Source: WRGA01 sp031553395 (lineage in GTDB: Bacteria > Bacteroidota > Bacteroidia > Bacteroidales > WRGA01). Taken from it: a DNA stretch of 64,000 bases. The translations under genes were made by a program, and so were the position numbers. The notes beneath the pieces are model-generated. The model was not told the origin of the DNA. It searched no databases and saw only the letters and a list, made by a program, of their open reading frames with translations. Below, piece after piece: positions 52,719 to 60,207 of this stretch. The stretch is taken from NCBI GenBank assembly GCA_031553395.1, contig JAVBLR010000017.1:1-64000 (forward strand), read 5' to 3'. Numbering within the stretch: the first letter of the stretch is position 1; every line of letters begins with the position of its first letter.

Positions 52719-53447
52719 TTATTTTCTTGATATAAGAGAAACTCCAACTGTAAACATCAACGTGTTGAATGTGTTCTTTTGGGTATATTCTTCATGAAGA
52801 AATTCAAGAAAATCATATTCTATCGTAGTGGTTTCTATCTGGGAAAAAGCATGGATATAATAAAGTTTTGCAAATAATTCGACTTTTTTGATTTTGTAAT
52901 TTAGTTGCAAAGATGGTTGCAACATAAAACTATATGTATGAGGTACAATAAATTCTTTATAGAGAAGATTATTACTTCCACGTACTTTAGCTGATGCAGA
53001 GTAATTTTCTGACATAAAGCTGAATAATCCCATATTTAGATTCGTTTGTAAAGAAAATTTATTGCTAAGTTGTTTTCTATATACAGGACCTAAGGTAAAA
53101 GTGTTAAATGTATTATTAGGAATAGTAGTGCTGTATTCCCCATTGTATAACGGAAAATTTTCGGTTTTGCCAAATACGTCATTCGATATATTTTCATTGC
53201 AAAAGAAACGATTTAAACTATACAGCACATCTATGCCCCATTCGGAATTAAAAAAATAAGTGTTGCCAATAGCTAAATGAACATTGTTAAAACCATTATT
53301 GTCAGTAATCTTGGTTATTCCCACCGGTGAAAAATAGATAGGTACTCCAAGAATGAAATCAAAATGGAGAGAATTTTTCACACTTTCCTGAGAAAACATA
53401 ATGCTCGCAACACATATCAAACAGAAAGTAAAAATACCTTTTTTCAT
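52719..53447 (-). CDS. Outer-membrane beta-barrel-like protein
   Basis: A 242-residue protein with a signal peptide (MKKGIFTFCLICVASIMFSQ) and alternating aromatic-ended strands (GIDVLYSLNRFF, FTLGPVYRKQLSNKFSLQTN, SFMLQPSLQLNYKIKKVELF, MFTVGVSLISRK), as in small eight- to ten-stranded outer-membrane barrels. The C-terminus ends in a hydrophobic strand. It overlaps the lipoprotein gene upstream by 4 bp (ATGA), so the two are made together. The family is not recognised. Confidence 0.65.
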   Translation of the reverse strand: MKKGIFTFCLICVASIMFSQESVKNSLHFDFILGVPIYFSPVGITKITDNNGFNNVHLAIGNTYFFNSEWGIDVLYSLNRFFCNENISNDVFGKTENFPLYNGEYSTTIPNNTFNTFTLGPVYRKQLSNKFSLQTNLNMGLFSFMSENYSASAKVRGSNNLLYKEFIVPHTYSFMLQPSLQLNYKIKKVELFAKLYYIHAFSQIETTTIEYDFLEFLHEEYTQKNTFNTLMFTVGVSLISRK

Positions 53448-54079
53448 TTTAAATCTACGGTTATTCGTTCGATAAACACATCTTCATTCGACATAGTCAT
53501 AATTACAGAGAATGTATAAGTTCCAATGTTTTCGGGAGAGTATTTCAAGTAAAAGTCAATATATTCGTAGTAGATATCCATATCTTTTTTCATGCTACTA
53601 ATCAAATTATCAATACTCATAGCATGAGAAGGATAAGAATATTGTTCCTTTGAATCACCTGGAACGCACACAAATAAATCGTTGAGAGAAGTTCCTGAAG
53701 GATGATGTTTGTTGAAATCGGCATTTGCCTCGATATGAATCTTCGCAGGATATGCATTATAGAAATAAGTATAAATTGTTCCACAACTTGTGGCTGATGC
53801 AGTAGAAGACAGGCTATTCATTTTTTTTAGTACAGAAGAATAATTCCATTCTCCAAATTCATTAGCCAATTTTACCCTTATTACATACGCATTTTTATTA
53901 ACAATGTTTTCTTCCGGAGAAACTTCTACCGGATATTTAAGGCTGTTATCCATATTATGTAATGTAAATCCGGTCAAGATTAATTCACATCTGATATATT
54001 CTTCACAACAAGACGATAGTAAACGAAGCACAAAAAAGAAAGTGCAGGCAATAGCAATTTTCAAAATTCGATTTTTCAT
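53444..54079 (-). CDS. Putative lipoprotein, DUF5034-like
   Basis: A 211-residue protein with a lipoprotein signal: hydrophobic KIAIACTFFFVLRLLSSC, lipobox Cys near residue 24 and a second Cys immediately after. The mature part begins EEYIRCELILTGFTLHNMDN and shows the beta-sandwich-like pattern of small Bacteroidetes families such as DUF5034. That assignment is by overall impression and is weak. Coupled by ATGA overlap to the beta-barrel protein 52719-53447, so it may be its surface or periplasmic partner. Confidence 0.6.
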   Translation of the reverse strand: MKNRILKIAIACTFFFVLRLLSSCCEEYIRCELILTGFTLHNMDNSLKYPVEVSPEENIVNKNAYVIRVKLANEFGEWNYSSVLKKMNSLSSTASATSCGTIYTYFYNAYPAKIHIEANADFNKHHPSGTSLNDLFVCVPGDSKEQYSYPSHAMSIDNLISSMKKDMDIYYEYIDFYLKYSPENIGTYTFSVIMTMSNEDVFIERITVDLK

Positions 54080-54268
54080 GATATTTTAGGTTACAGAAGT
54101 TCAAAGTTACACATATATTTGAATATTCTTTCCTCCCTTTTGCTTACGTTGATTTGCAATTTTGTAAAATGATTATCCGTTATTTTGCCCAACAGGCTGA
54201 AATAAATTGCCGTTTCACGGCGTTTGGGTAATAAATCGGATAGTCATATTTTGTAATTAAGGTTATTA

Positions 54269-55412
54269 ACTGATGTTACGCAGTAGTCAAGTTAGCTTTG
54301 AGTAGGTTTAACTCCTCAAAAGCGATCTTGATAGCCGCCATATATAATTTAGCTTTGATAGCAAAATGATTCAAGTTCTTTGACAGTTTGATTTTTTCTA
54401 ATTTAACGAAGGTAAAGATTGAAGCAAACAAGTGATTGCTTTGTGCCTTGACCGAACGGGCAGGCGAACTGCCAATAGAAGCGTTCTGTTTGATGCTTTT
54501 ATGATATTCCTCTACACTCCACCGTTTCTTGTAGAGCGTGGTAAATTGGTCGTTGGACAAAGTAAAGTCGTTCGATACCAAAAATCTAACACCAGTGGAT
54601 TGGTCTTTGTTTGTAAAAACCTGTTTGATTAAAAGAACCGGAAAATCTAAATCTTTCAACCAAACCTTCACAAGTGTATTTCCCGGTATTTCCAATTGAC
54701 AGATGTTTTGCCACTGACCTCGATTGCGGGCTTGTTCATCAGTAACAGCCAAACGGTTTTCTTTTATGTCGAAAATAAAATACTTTTTCTTTCCTGCTAT
54801 AAAACGCATGTTATCATTAGAGGCAACCCACGAATCGGCCAGAACATAACGGAACAATACTTGATTCTTGATTTGTTGTGAAATCATTTTTTGCATCATT
54901 TCATTCTTGGTAACAGGACTTTGCCGTTTTTCTTTTCGGGTTTTTATTTCGCTGAAAACAACCGTCTTTTTTACAAGTTCATAAGAAAGTGGAACCCGCA
55001 AACATTCTTCCGAAGAGGGTAATGAGGATGCGTAAAAGGCAGATAAAAGATTAATCCCTTTTGTGTTACGTCCTTTGCTATGATCCCAATGCCAGCAGAT
55101 CAGTTCATTTTCATCCATGTACTGTTTCTCAATGATGGTGTCATCGAATATCAAACAGCCTTGAGGGTTTTCATATTGACGAATTAACGGCTTCACTGAA
55201 AGCCATAAGCTCTTTGAGTCGAAATCTTGACCGGATAAAAAACGTGTTACCTGATCATGACTGACCGTACCATCTAACAAAAAAGATAAACCAGTTGCAC
55301 TGGTTTGGCGAGTGCTACATAAAAGATAATCACTGTATAAATCTAAAAGTTTTTCCATTAGGCAAAGATACAGATTGTTGTATTAGAAAATCTCATACTG
55401 CGTAACATCAGT
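54269..55412. mobile_element. Insertion sequence with perfect 17-bp terminal inverted repeats
   Basis: The ends are ACTGATGTTACGCAGTA (54269-54285) and its exact reverse complement (55396-55412). The 1144-bp element contains one transposase gene on the minus strand. I see no convincing target-site duplication in the flanks (AGGTTATTA versus GATTTACCT). There is only one copy in the window. Confidence 0.85.
54276..55358 (-). CDS. IS4/IS701-like DDE transposase
   Basis: A 360-residue transposase. The first catalytic Asp is probably in CLIFDDTIIEKQ and the second in YVLADSWVASNDN. The catalytic Glu is in the Y-x2-R-W-x-V-E-E-Y-H-K signature (YKKRWSVEEYHKSIKQ), a feature of the DDE YREK-type groups. 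The reading frame is complete and its end overlaps the left terminal repeat, so the element looks intact. Exact IS family would need a database search. Confidence 0.85.
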   Translation of the reverse strand: MEKLLDLYSDYLLCSTRQTSATGLSFLLDGTVSHDQVTRFLSGQDFDSKSLWLSVKPLIRQYENPQGCLIFDDTIIEKQYMDENELICWHWDHSKGRNTKGINLLSAFYASSLPSSEECLRVPLSYELVKKTVVFSEIKTRKEKRQSPVTKNEMMQKMISQQIKNQVLFRYVLADSWVASNDNMRFIAGKKKYFIFDIKENRLAVTDEQARNRGQWQNICQLEIPGNTLVKVWLKDLDFPVLLIKQVFTNKDQSTGVRFLVSNDFTLSNDQFTTLYKKRWSVEEYHKSIKQNASIGSSPARSVKAQSNHLFASIFTFVKLEKIKLSKNLNHFAIKAKLYMAAIKIAFEELNLLKANLTTA

Positions 55413-55697
55413 GATTTACCTTATAATTTGTCTGTAAATTTTTAATCGTCCACTTTTTAGTGGACACTACTGATAGACTATATCTAAATTCTATTATTTC
55501 TAAATCAGGATAAAATTATTAAAAATAATGTAGTTTGCAAAAAATATCAAAAAAATAAAATAATTTAATTTGTTTTCTTTTTAAAATGCAAGGAAGAGTT
55601 AAGTCTATGATAAAATTAGTTTAAATTAGCACAAGCATAGCTTCATAGCATAACATCCTCACAAGAAATAGTGAGTAACTTTTTCTCCATTAATTTG
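55413..55697. other. AT-rich intergenic stretch, no gene seen
   Basis: Between the insertion sequence and the hemerythrin gene I see no reading frame, RNA gene or repeat that I can support. It includes TTTAGTGGACACTACTGATA and a poly-A/T-rich part. Confidence 0.5.
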
Positions 55698-55705
55698 TAC
55701 TTTTG
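55698..55705 (+). promoter_or_regulatory. -7 element of the hemerythrin-LuxR operon
   Basis: TACTTTTG. It overlaps an in-frame upstream start at 55703 and supports the ATG at 55730. Confidence 0.6.
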
Positions 55706-55729
55706 CATTTTCAACATAAAGATGTAAAA

Positions 55730-56473
55730 ATGACATTAATTAATATTGATACAAAACTTGCTGATGCTATTCACCGGAATTACCTGCTTATACCGGTAAT
55801 CAACCGTTTTGGTATCCGGTTGGGATTTGGAGATAAATCCATAAAAACAATATGTAAAGAACATCAGATTGACCCTGAATTTTTTACGGCAATCTTGAAT
55901 ACATTTACATTTGAAAATTATTTTTCCGAAAAAAAATTAAAAGCTTTTCCCATTCTTCAAATTGTTGATTATCTGAGGAAGACACATACATATTACCGGG
56001 ATGTTCAACTGAAAGTTATTGATTTTAATATCAATTATTTGATAGAAAGTTGTCCTGCTCCAAACAATCATTTGCAACTTATCCGTAAGTTTTTCAGCGA
56101 ATACGAAAGGGAGTTGTTGGCACATCTTCGCAGGGAAGATGAAAATACATTTCCGTATATTCAAAAACTGATTGAGATACAACAAAAAGAGGATAAAGAG
56201 CAATTATTTAAAGAATTATCGAAAAAATATTCGATCAAAGTATTTGAACGTGAGCATGATAATGTAGATGAAAAGCTATTTGATTTGAAAAATATCCTCA
56301 TTAAGTATTTGCATGGAGATTATGACCAGGTTTATTGCAATGCGGTTATTTTTGAGCTTTTCAGGTTGGAGAAGGATTTGGTGGAGCATACCCGTTTGGA
56401 AGATAAAATATTGATTCCGATGGTTGAAGAAATTGAGTTGAATTTGACAGGGAAAGCAAATGACAAAAAGTAA
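55730..56473 (+). CDS. Hemerythrin-domain protein (RIC/ScdA/YtfE-like)
   Basis: A 247-residue di-iron protein related to repair-of-iron-centres proteins. The N-terminal part (KSIKTICKEHQIDPEFFTAI) resembles the ScdA_N/DUF542 domain, although the usual Cys of that domain is not where I expect it. The hemerythrin-like helical bundle follows with iron-ligand candidates: NNHLQLIRKF, AHLRREDENTFPYI, FEREHDNVDEKL and VEHTRLEDKILIPM. Such proteins act on nitrosative or oxidative damage to Fe-S clusters. The stop overlaps the next gene by 14 bp, so it forms a tight operon with a LuxR-type regulator. Confidence 0.82.
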   Translation: MTLINIDTKLADAIHRNYLLIPVINRFGIRLGFGDKSIKTICKEHQIDPEFFTAILNTFTFENYFSEKKLKAFPILQIVDYLRKTHTYYRDVQLKVIDFNINYLIESCPAPNNHLQLIRKFFSEYERELLAHLRREDENTFPYIQKLIEIQQKEDKEQLFKELSKKYSIKVFEREHDNVDEKLFDLKNILIKYLHGDYDQVYCNAVIFELFRLEKDLVEHTRLEDKILIPMVEEIELNLTGKANDKK

Positions 56474-57044
56474 ACATGCTGTAATCATAACACCGGATTC
56501 CCTGCAGGCATACGGATTAAGGGTTTTGTTGGAAGAATATTTTTTGATTGAAGATTTTTCTTTTTATACGAATATCAATGATATTGAGGTTAATTTGCAC
56601 AAAGCCGATTTAATTTTTGTTCATGCTGATTTTTATTTTTCATTGTATGCCAAATTAATGCCGGTAAAAAATAAAACGATTGTTTTGGCAAAGAACAAAG
56701 GCTCGGTTTCTCCGGATATTTCAGTTTTGGATATTACGCAGGAACAAGCTTCTTTGCTTGAAGACCTGAATAATTTATGTGCACAAAAGCTAAACAATAA
56801 AAACACGCAGAACCATCAGGCTAATGATAATAAATATGAACTAAGCGACAGGGAAATAGAGGTTTTAGCACTGATAGCCAAAGGTTATATGAATAAAACC
56901 ATTGCCGATGAACTGAATATCAGCATCAATACGGTACTTACTCACCGGAAAAATCTTACAAGCAAATTGGGTATTAAAACGGTTTCGGGAATGACCATGT
57001 ATGCTATCTTGAATGGCTTAATTTCTGCGGAAGATATACAGTAA
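56460..57044 (+). CDS. LuxR-family transcriptional regulator
   Basis: A 194-residue protein with a C-terminal LuxR/NarL helix-turn-helix (LSDREIEVLALIAKGYMNKT, IADELNISINTVLTHRKNLT, residues about 128-178). The N-terminal half is a degenerate receiver-like domain: DLIFVHADFYFSLYAKL takes the place of the phosphorylation site and no clear Asp-Lys pair is visible, so it may not be phosphorylated. The 14-bp overlap with the hemerythrin gene suggests that the two are co-regulated, and that it may control stress genes by sensing iron or nitric-oxide status via its partner. Confidence 0.85.
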   Translation: MTKSKHAVIITPDSLQAYGLRVLLEEYFLIEDFSFYTNINDIEVNLHKADLIFVHADFYFSLYAKLMPVKNKTIVLAKNKGSVSPDISVLDITQEQASLLEDLNNLCAQKLNNKNTQNHQANDNKYELSDREIEVLALIAKGYMNKTIADELNISINTVLTHRKNLTSKLGIKTVSGMTMYAILNGLISAEDIQ

Positions 57045-57068
57045 TGGAGAATAAAGAAGTTCCCAGAG

Positions 57069-57097
57069 GGTATCAGAAATTCGGTACTTCTGATACC
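57069..57097 (+). terminator. Hairpin downstream of the LuxR-type gene
   Basis: A perfect 10-bp stem GGTATCAGAA/TTCTGATACC with a 9-base loop, followed by TTCTTTCTC. It is a weak intrinsic terminator candidate 25 bp after the stop. Confidence 0.55.
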
Positions 57098-57112
57098 TTC
57101 TTTCTCAAAAGA

Positions 57113-57684
57113 GTGCATTTCAAATTGTCGTATTTCTTACTAATGCTTTTGGAAAATTCAATATTTGCGCATTCTTCTTTGTTCTTTTTTCTTGATAAAA
57201 AAGAACGAAAAAATCAAGGCTGAGCTTTTCGGCGACCCATCTGTGGTTTGTGTGCGGTACACCGCATAAACTTGTCCCCTTCAGGGACTTCGAACAATGC
57301 GTTGTCCTTCGCACACTTCACCGCGATGGGTACCCCGCCTGCAAAGCTAAGGCCGAAGACGGGCTTCTCAACAACGATGAATACGGCTGATTATCCATTT
57401 AAACCTAATACTGGGAAATCAGTTTAGATGAAATACCAGCTAACGGCCTTTGCTTTGCAGGCGGGGTACCTGTCATGGTGAAGCAGGCGAAGAACAAAAC
57501 TCTGTTTGAGCGAAGCGAGTTTTGTTTTGTTCCGCCTGCGAGCCATAGACGGGTCGCCGAGAAGCTCAGCCTTGATTTTTTGTTACTTTTGCATCAAGGC
57601 AAAAGTAAAAGAAAGAATCACTATTTTGATGGATGCTTTTAGAGCATTATTTAAGGAAACAATCTGCGACAATTTGAAATGCAC
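57113..57684. repeat. 572-bp nested palindromic element
   Basis: The ends are an exact 18-bp inverted repeat: GTGCATTTCAAATTGTCG (57113-57130) and its complement (57667-57684). Inside are a second arm pair of about 60 bp (57175-57239 and 57551-57617, both containing AAAATCAAGGCTGAGCTT) and a third of about 49 bp (57306-57355 and 57444-57492, TACCCCGCCTGCAAAG). A hairpin AAAACTC/GAGTTTT lies at about 57496-57526. The element is richer in GC than its surroundings. There is no convincing gene in it: reading frames across it run through the arms. Confidence 0.82.
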
Positions 57685-57809
57685 CCTTCTCAAAATCACA
57701 ACAATTAGTGATTGTCCAATTGTTTATCCGGATATATCTTTGCAACGAGTTTAAGAATTGAATTTATAGTTATTACAATTTTATTTTTCCTAATTTTGTA
57801 AGCCACAGA

Positions 57810-57833
57810 GAAGCTGCCTCCACAAGCAGCTTC
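57810..57833 (+). terminator. Intrinsic terminator before the first C10 protease
   Basis: GAAGCTGC/GCAGCTTC stem with an 8-base loop, followed by TTTTTAT. It separates the repeat element from the protease gene. Confidence 0.75.
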
Positions 57834-57928
57834 TTTTTATTTGAAAATATTTCTTAAAAAATCATATTCTACTATTGATTTTTTTGAATATCTTCGTAAG
57901 TTTATTGAGCGACTTGTTCAGAATATAA

Positions 57929-60178
57929 ATGGATTCTTCTTTAAACCAATCTATTATGTATTTATCTGTGACTAAAATCAAACTAATCCTGTTGCTTGCC
58001 TTCGGATTGTTTCTCTCTCCATTATACAGTAAACAAATCAGTGCGGAAAAAGCGCAGCAGATAGCAGAAAATTATGCTGTTTTTCAAACTCAATTAAGAA
58101 GTTCGGAAATCAATGTTCAATTAGTTTATACTTCTACGAATTCCGGACAACTACGAAATAGTAATGCGCAACATGTTTATTACTACGTGTTTAATATAAA
58201 TAATAATGGTTTTGTTATTATTTCGGGAGATGATGTCTCAATTCCCGTATTGGCATATTCTACTACCCATATTTTTACAGAAGAAAATCTACCTCCAAAT
58301 TTTACTTATTGGATGAATTGTCTGCAACAAGAAATAGCCTATGCCATTGAAAGTAATTGGATTCCTGATGAAGAAACAAATGCTCAATGGGAAGCTTATT
58401 TAACCGGAAATACTGAGGCGTTAAGGTCTGAAAATCAAATTATAGTAGATGCGTTTGTTAAAACTCAATGGAATCAGCTAAGTCCGTATAATTTGATGTG
58501 TCCGCTTTATAGTGGGGCGAAAAGATCTGTAACCGGTTGTGTTGCAACTGCAATGGCGCAAGTTATGAAATATTATGAATATCCTTCCGCAGGCAAAGGC
58601 AGTTCAACAGCTTATACAACGAAGGAATATAAAATAAATATGCCGGCTGTTGATTTATCAACCGGATATGATTGGAGAAATATGACAAATATATACTCTT
58701 CATCATCTTCTCAAACCGAACAGAATGCTGTTGCTAAATTAATGTACCATTGTGGAATAACTACAAGTATGGATTATGGTGAAAGTAGCGGTACTGACGC
58801 TTTTGAAGCTACTACAGCATTGGTAAATAAATTTGATTATGACCGGGGAGTGCAAATAAAGCAACGGGATTATTATACTGATAATCAGTGGCGGTCGATG
58901 TTGATTAACGAGATTATTTCAAAAAGGCCAGTATTATATTCCGGAACAGACAGCCAAATGGAAGGGCATGCCTTTGTTTGTGATGGATATGATGATACGG
59001 GATTATTTCACTTTAATTGGGGTTGGGGTGGATATTGCGATGGTTATTATGCAATGAATGCATTAAACCCGGGAACTGGTGGAGCAGGGTCGGGAAGTGG
59101 TGTTTACAATTTTAATCATGTGGTAATTCTTGGTATTCAACCCAATGTAAATGGAACAGAAAGTTATGAAATGAAACTTCAGTCTTCGGTAACTTCTACC
59201 AAGCAATCCGTCAGCCGGGGAGAAACGTTTGAAATGTCAGCCCATTTTTCTAATGCAGGATATAACACTTTTACTGGATTCTACGGGGTAGCGCTTACAG
59301 ACAATAATGATAATATCAAAGAAATCATAGGGGTATTAAATCCCGAGGAAGCTGTATCATTAGATGGCGGATATGCTTATACCACTTCATTTCCTATAAC
59401 TTGTGCAGTTTCTAATGCGATTTCTGCAGGAAATTATAAAATACATCCGGCTATAAAACCCGTTTATGGCAGTTGGGCAATAATTTCCGGAATGCCAAAT
59501 AGTACAAACGAACTTGATTTGACTGTGAAGTCAATAACAGTATCCGGCACAAATAACCTGAAAGTCTATAACACTCCGCTAACAGCTAATCCGAATCCTA
59601 TTAAGCAAGGAAATTCGTTGGCTGTTTCTTTTGGACTTGTAAATGATGGAACTACCGATTTTATTGGAGATGTAGATCTAGGAATCTATTCTTCATCCGG
59701 ACAGTTGCTTCAAACGATTGATTTGATGCGGATTTCCTTGTCAAAGAGAACATATAATCCTACCTATTCATTTTATACTTCTAATGTTACAGTTTCTCCG
59801 GGAAGCTATAAACTTGTCTTGTATGCAAAACCGACAGGAGGAACAAGAAGCATTGTTGGATCTTATCTGCAATATGTAAATAACGTTGGTGTTACTGTTC
59901 AGGCAGGTACAGGAATTAACGACGTTTCGTACAATGCATTTTCCATATATCCGAATCCAGTAGAAGATATGTTGCATATTCAACTAAATGAAAATGAGAA
60001 ACTGAATATAAAATCATTGCAAATTATTGACTTATTTGGCAGGCAATTGAAAACGATGAATATTCAGCAATCACTTGGACAAATGGATATTCCGGTAGAT
60101 GGGTTAAATGCTGGCGTATATTTGGTTGTTGTGAATACTGATAATGGAAGGTACTCTTGTAAGTTTGTGAAAGAATGA
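57929..60178 (+). CDS. C10 family cysteine protease with T9SS sorting domain
   Basis: A 749-residue streptopain-like secreted protease. A signal peptide is visible around residues 10-35 (a second in-frame ATG at 57956 could be the start). A propeptide of the Spi/inhibitor type follows (NAQHVYYYVFNINNNGFVII). The catalytic Cys204 is in VTGCVATAMAQ and His347 in GHAFVCDGYDD, with the downstream NWGWGG loop. Two immunoglobulin-like regions of about 120 residues come next. The C-terminal 80 residues (FSIYPNPVEDMLHIQL...GLNAGVYLVVV) are a type IX secretion sorting domain, so it is exported across the outer membrane. Followed at 30 bp by a paralogue. Confidence 0.9.
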   Translation: MDSSLNQSIMYLSVTKIKLILLLAFGLFLSPLYSKQISAEKAQQIAENYAVFQTQLRSSEINVQLVYTSTNSGQLRNSNAQHVYYYVFNINNNGFVIISGDDVSIPVLAYSTTHIFTEENLPPNFTYWMNCLQQEIAYAIESNWIPDEETNAQWEAYLTGNTEALRSENQIIVDAFVKTQWNQLSPYNLMCPLYSGAKRSVTGCVATAMAQVMKYYEYPSAGKGSSTAYTTKEYKINMPAVDLSTGYDWRNMTNIYSSSSSQTEQNAVAKLMYHCGITTSMDYGESSGTDAFEATTALVNKFDYDRGVQIKQRDYYTDNQWRSMLINEIISKRPVLYSGTDSQMEGHAFVCDGYDDTGLFHFNWGWGGYCDGYYAMNALNPGTGGAGSGSGVYNFNHVVILGIQPNVNGTESYEMKLQSSVTSTKQSVSRGETFEMSAHFSNAGYNTFTGFYGVALTDNNDNIKEIIGVLNPEEAVSLDGGYAYTTSFPITCAVSNAISAGNYKIHPAIKPVYGSWAIISGMPNSTNELDLTVKSITVSGTNNLKVYNTPLTANPNPIKQGNSLAVSFGLVNDGTTDFIGDVDLGIYSSSGQLLQTIDLMRISLSKRTYNPTYSFYTSNVTVSPGSYKLVLYAKPTGGTRSIVGSYLQYVNNVGVTVQAGTGINDVSYNAFSIYPNPVEDMLHIQLNENEKLNIKSLQIIDLFGRQLKTMNIQQSLGQMDIPVDGLNAGVYLVVVNTDNGRYSCKFVKE

Positions 60179-60207
60179 ATATTATGTGTAATTTAAATAA
60201 TAAATGA

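Noticed and set aside
54119..54268. Imperfect stem (ATCCGTTATTTTGCCCAA / TTTGGGTAATAAATCGGAT) beside the insertion sequence
   Set aside because: Possible inverted repeat, but mismatches are frequent and it is not clearly part of either the IS or the intergenic repeat families.
57506..57754. An 82-codon frame at the right edge of the large palindrome
   Set aside because: Its first half lies in the repeat arms and it has no recognised domain; a shorter 41-codon version from the inner ATG is equally unsupported.
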